Virus record (IMG/VR): IMGVR_UViG_3300010233_001188
Coordinates: 26,196-90,195 of that record
DNA: 64,000 nt
Origin: a virus
Reading direction: 5' to 3' (one strand)
Part shown: positions 63,030-64,000 of the stretch, piece after piece
How positions within the stretch are numbered: the stretch's first letter is position 1
Layout: each line of letters begins with the position of its first letter
The notes under the pieces: generated by a model
Database searches by the model: none
What the model was told of the DNA's origin: nothing
The model's input: only the letters and a program-made list of their open reading frames with translations
Translations under genes and position numbers: made by a program

Positions 63030-64000
63030 TTTTATGCAGTGCTGATATCCATCTTACCGATAGTCCTAAAGACGCAGATAGATGGAACCTGTTTCCATGG
63101 ATGCGAAAGCAGATTGGGTTAAAGGGGTTTAAAGAGATACTCCTGCTGGGTGATTTGTGTGATGCCAAGGATAGGCATAGATCGGGGCTAGTGAACCGTT
63201 TAGCGGATGAGCTTTATGAATTAGGCAAACTAATTCCGGTTACAATCTTACGTGGCAACCATGACTGCATATCTGAAGATTCGCCATTCTTCGGGTTTAC
63301 GGGTAAGTTCAAGAATGTGCGTTTTTTAACTGAGCCTACCAAAGATGGCGACCGCTGGTTCCTTCCCAACACGAAGCACTGGGAAGAACAATGGGCGGAC
63401 CTAGATTTTTCTGATGCAAAGTATATTTTCACTCATGCGACGTTTACAGGCGCTAGGGCAGAGAACGGGCAAGAGTTAAAAGGCATTCCACTTAACTTCT
63501 TTTCCAAGACCAAAGCTAAGATAATTTCTGGCGATATTCACGTACCACAAACTATCGGACAGTTGACTTATGTGGGAAGTCCAACGCGAATCCACTTCGG
63601 GGATGCGTTCAAGCCGCGCTGTCTCTTGATTGATGATAAAGGCAAGTTCTCCGATTTGCATTTCCCATGCATCAGTCGTGAATTGATTGAGGCGTCTAGT
63701 TTAGAAGAACTCCAAGATGTTGATTTGGATGCAGGGACTCAGGTCAAGATCAGAATCAAGCTGAGGCGTAAAGATTACCACGAATGGCCGGAATTGAAGA
63801 AAGCTGTTAAAGCATTAGCGGCTAAACAAGGATGGGATATGGCTGGCGGATTAGAATTAAAGACTATAGATCAAAAAGATAGTCCTATTACAGAAAATAC
63901 CGCATCAAATGACTTGCCAGAAGCTATCCTTCGTGCGTATAGTTCAGCCAAGAAATTGGATGGCGTCCTTTTGAAACAAGGTTTGGAGTTTCTTAAGAGC
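63026..64000 (+). CDS. SbcD/gp47-like nuclease subunit (partial, runs off the right end)
   Basis: The first 325 codons. Calcineurin-type motifs in order: CSADIHLTDSPKDADRW (D-x-H), LLLGDLCDAKDRHRS (GD), ILRGNHDCISED (GNHD), IFTHATFTGA (H), IISGDIHVPQTIG (GD-x-H). These ligate the two metal ions of the Mre11/SbcD exonuclease that processes DNA ends. The ATPase partner SbcC/gp46 is expected just beyond the window. The stop codon is not in view. Confidence 0.85.
   Translation, partial: MILCSADIHLTDSPKDADRWNLFPWMRKQIGLKGFKEILLLGDLCDAKDRHRSGLVNRLADELYELGKLIPVTILRGNHDCISEDSPFFGFTGKFKNVRFLTEPTKDGDRWFLPNTKHWEEQWADLDFSDAKYIFTHATFTGARAENGQELKGIPLNFFSKTKAKIISGDIHVPQTIGQLTYVGSPTRIHFGDAFKPRCLLIDDKGKFSDLHFPCISRELIEASSLEELQDVDLDAGTQVKIRIKLRRKDYHEWPELKKAVKALAAKQGWDMAGGLELKTIDQKDSPITENTASNDLPEAILRAYSSAKKLDGVLLKQGLEFLKS

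Noticed and set aside
1-64000. CRISPR array, integrase or attachment sites
   Set aside because: No regularly spaced repeats and no tyrosine or serine recombinase motifs were seen; a tRNA is present, but nothing around it looks like an att core.

Overview
The window is part of a tailed bacteriophage genome with a contractile tail (myovirus-like). Terminase, portal, capsid, sheath, tube, tape-measure and baseplate genes lie together on the minus strand. A nearly complete replication, recombination and repair set lies on the plus strand. No integrase is visible and both ends cut through genes, so the genome extends further. The phage background is moderate in GC. Three GC-rich islands carry IS1595-type transposase genes and membrane or zinc-ribbon passenger genes that look like those of Hyphomicrobiales (Rhizobiales). 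A host in that part of the Alphaproteobacteria is therefore inferred, not shown.

Layout. 1-25.4 kb (minus): late virion operon. In transcription order it holds a NusG/RfaH-like factor, small and large terminase, portal, several small genes, MuF-like head protein, Nudix protein, DUF2213-type protease, scaffold, cement protein, major capsid protein, connector, neck proteins, sheath, tube, the G/GT tail chaperones with a -1 slippery site, tape measure with a transglycosylase domain, and baseplate plug, hub and spike. A GIY-YIG nuclease, an HNH nuclease and an ADP-ribosyltransferase are inserted among them. 25.5-27.2 kb: tRNA-Arg(CCG) and a first foreign island. 27.4-31.0 kb (minus): small, translationally coupled genes, five of which end in a shared C-terminal peptide. 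31.1-32.3 kb: second foreign island. 32.5-33.06 kb: a roughly 550-bp non-coding switch region with direct repeats, hairpins and a plus-strand promoter. 33.06-64 kb (plus): early/middle genes. These are HTH regulators, DnaB-like helicase, SNF2-like helicase, a SleB-like cell wall hydrolase, a MoxR/VWA module, primase, a sigma-like protein, DNA methylases, sliding clamp, DNA polymerase I with an intein, clamp loader, UvsY-like protein, ssDNA-binding protein, UvsX/RecA, Holliday-junction resolvase, RNA ligase and SbcD. A complete IS1595-type element sits at about 44.1-45.8 kb.

How the genes fit together. The plus-strand genes can supply helicase, primase, polymerase, clamp, clamp loader, SSB and recombinase, so replication looks largely self-sufficient and coupled to recombination as in T4. 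Two sigma-like or HTH proteins and the NusG-like factor at the head of the virion operon suggest an early-to-late transcription programme.

Two observations stand out. First, the polymerase intein carries a Vsr-like homing endonuclease in a different reading frame, while the polymerase/intein frame stays open through the whole overlap. Second, at least nine otherwise unrelated small proteins on both strands end in the same peptide, consensus D-M-[TAV]-E-Y-I-L-E-x-R-D-G, and a second shared tail (CLFDDVFG) ends two more. This may be a modular C-terminal tag system.
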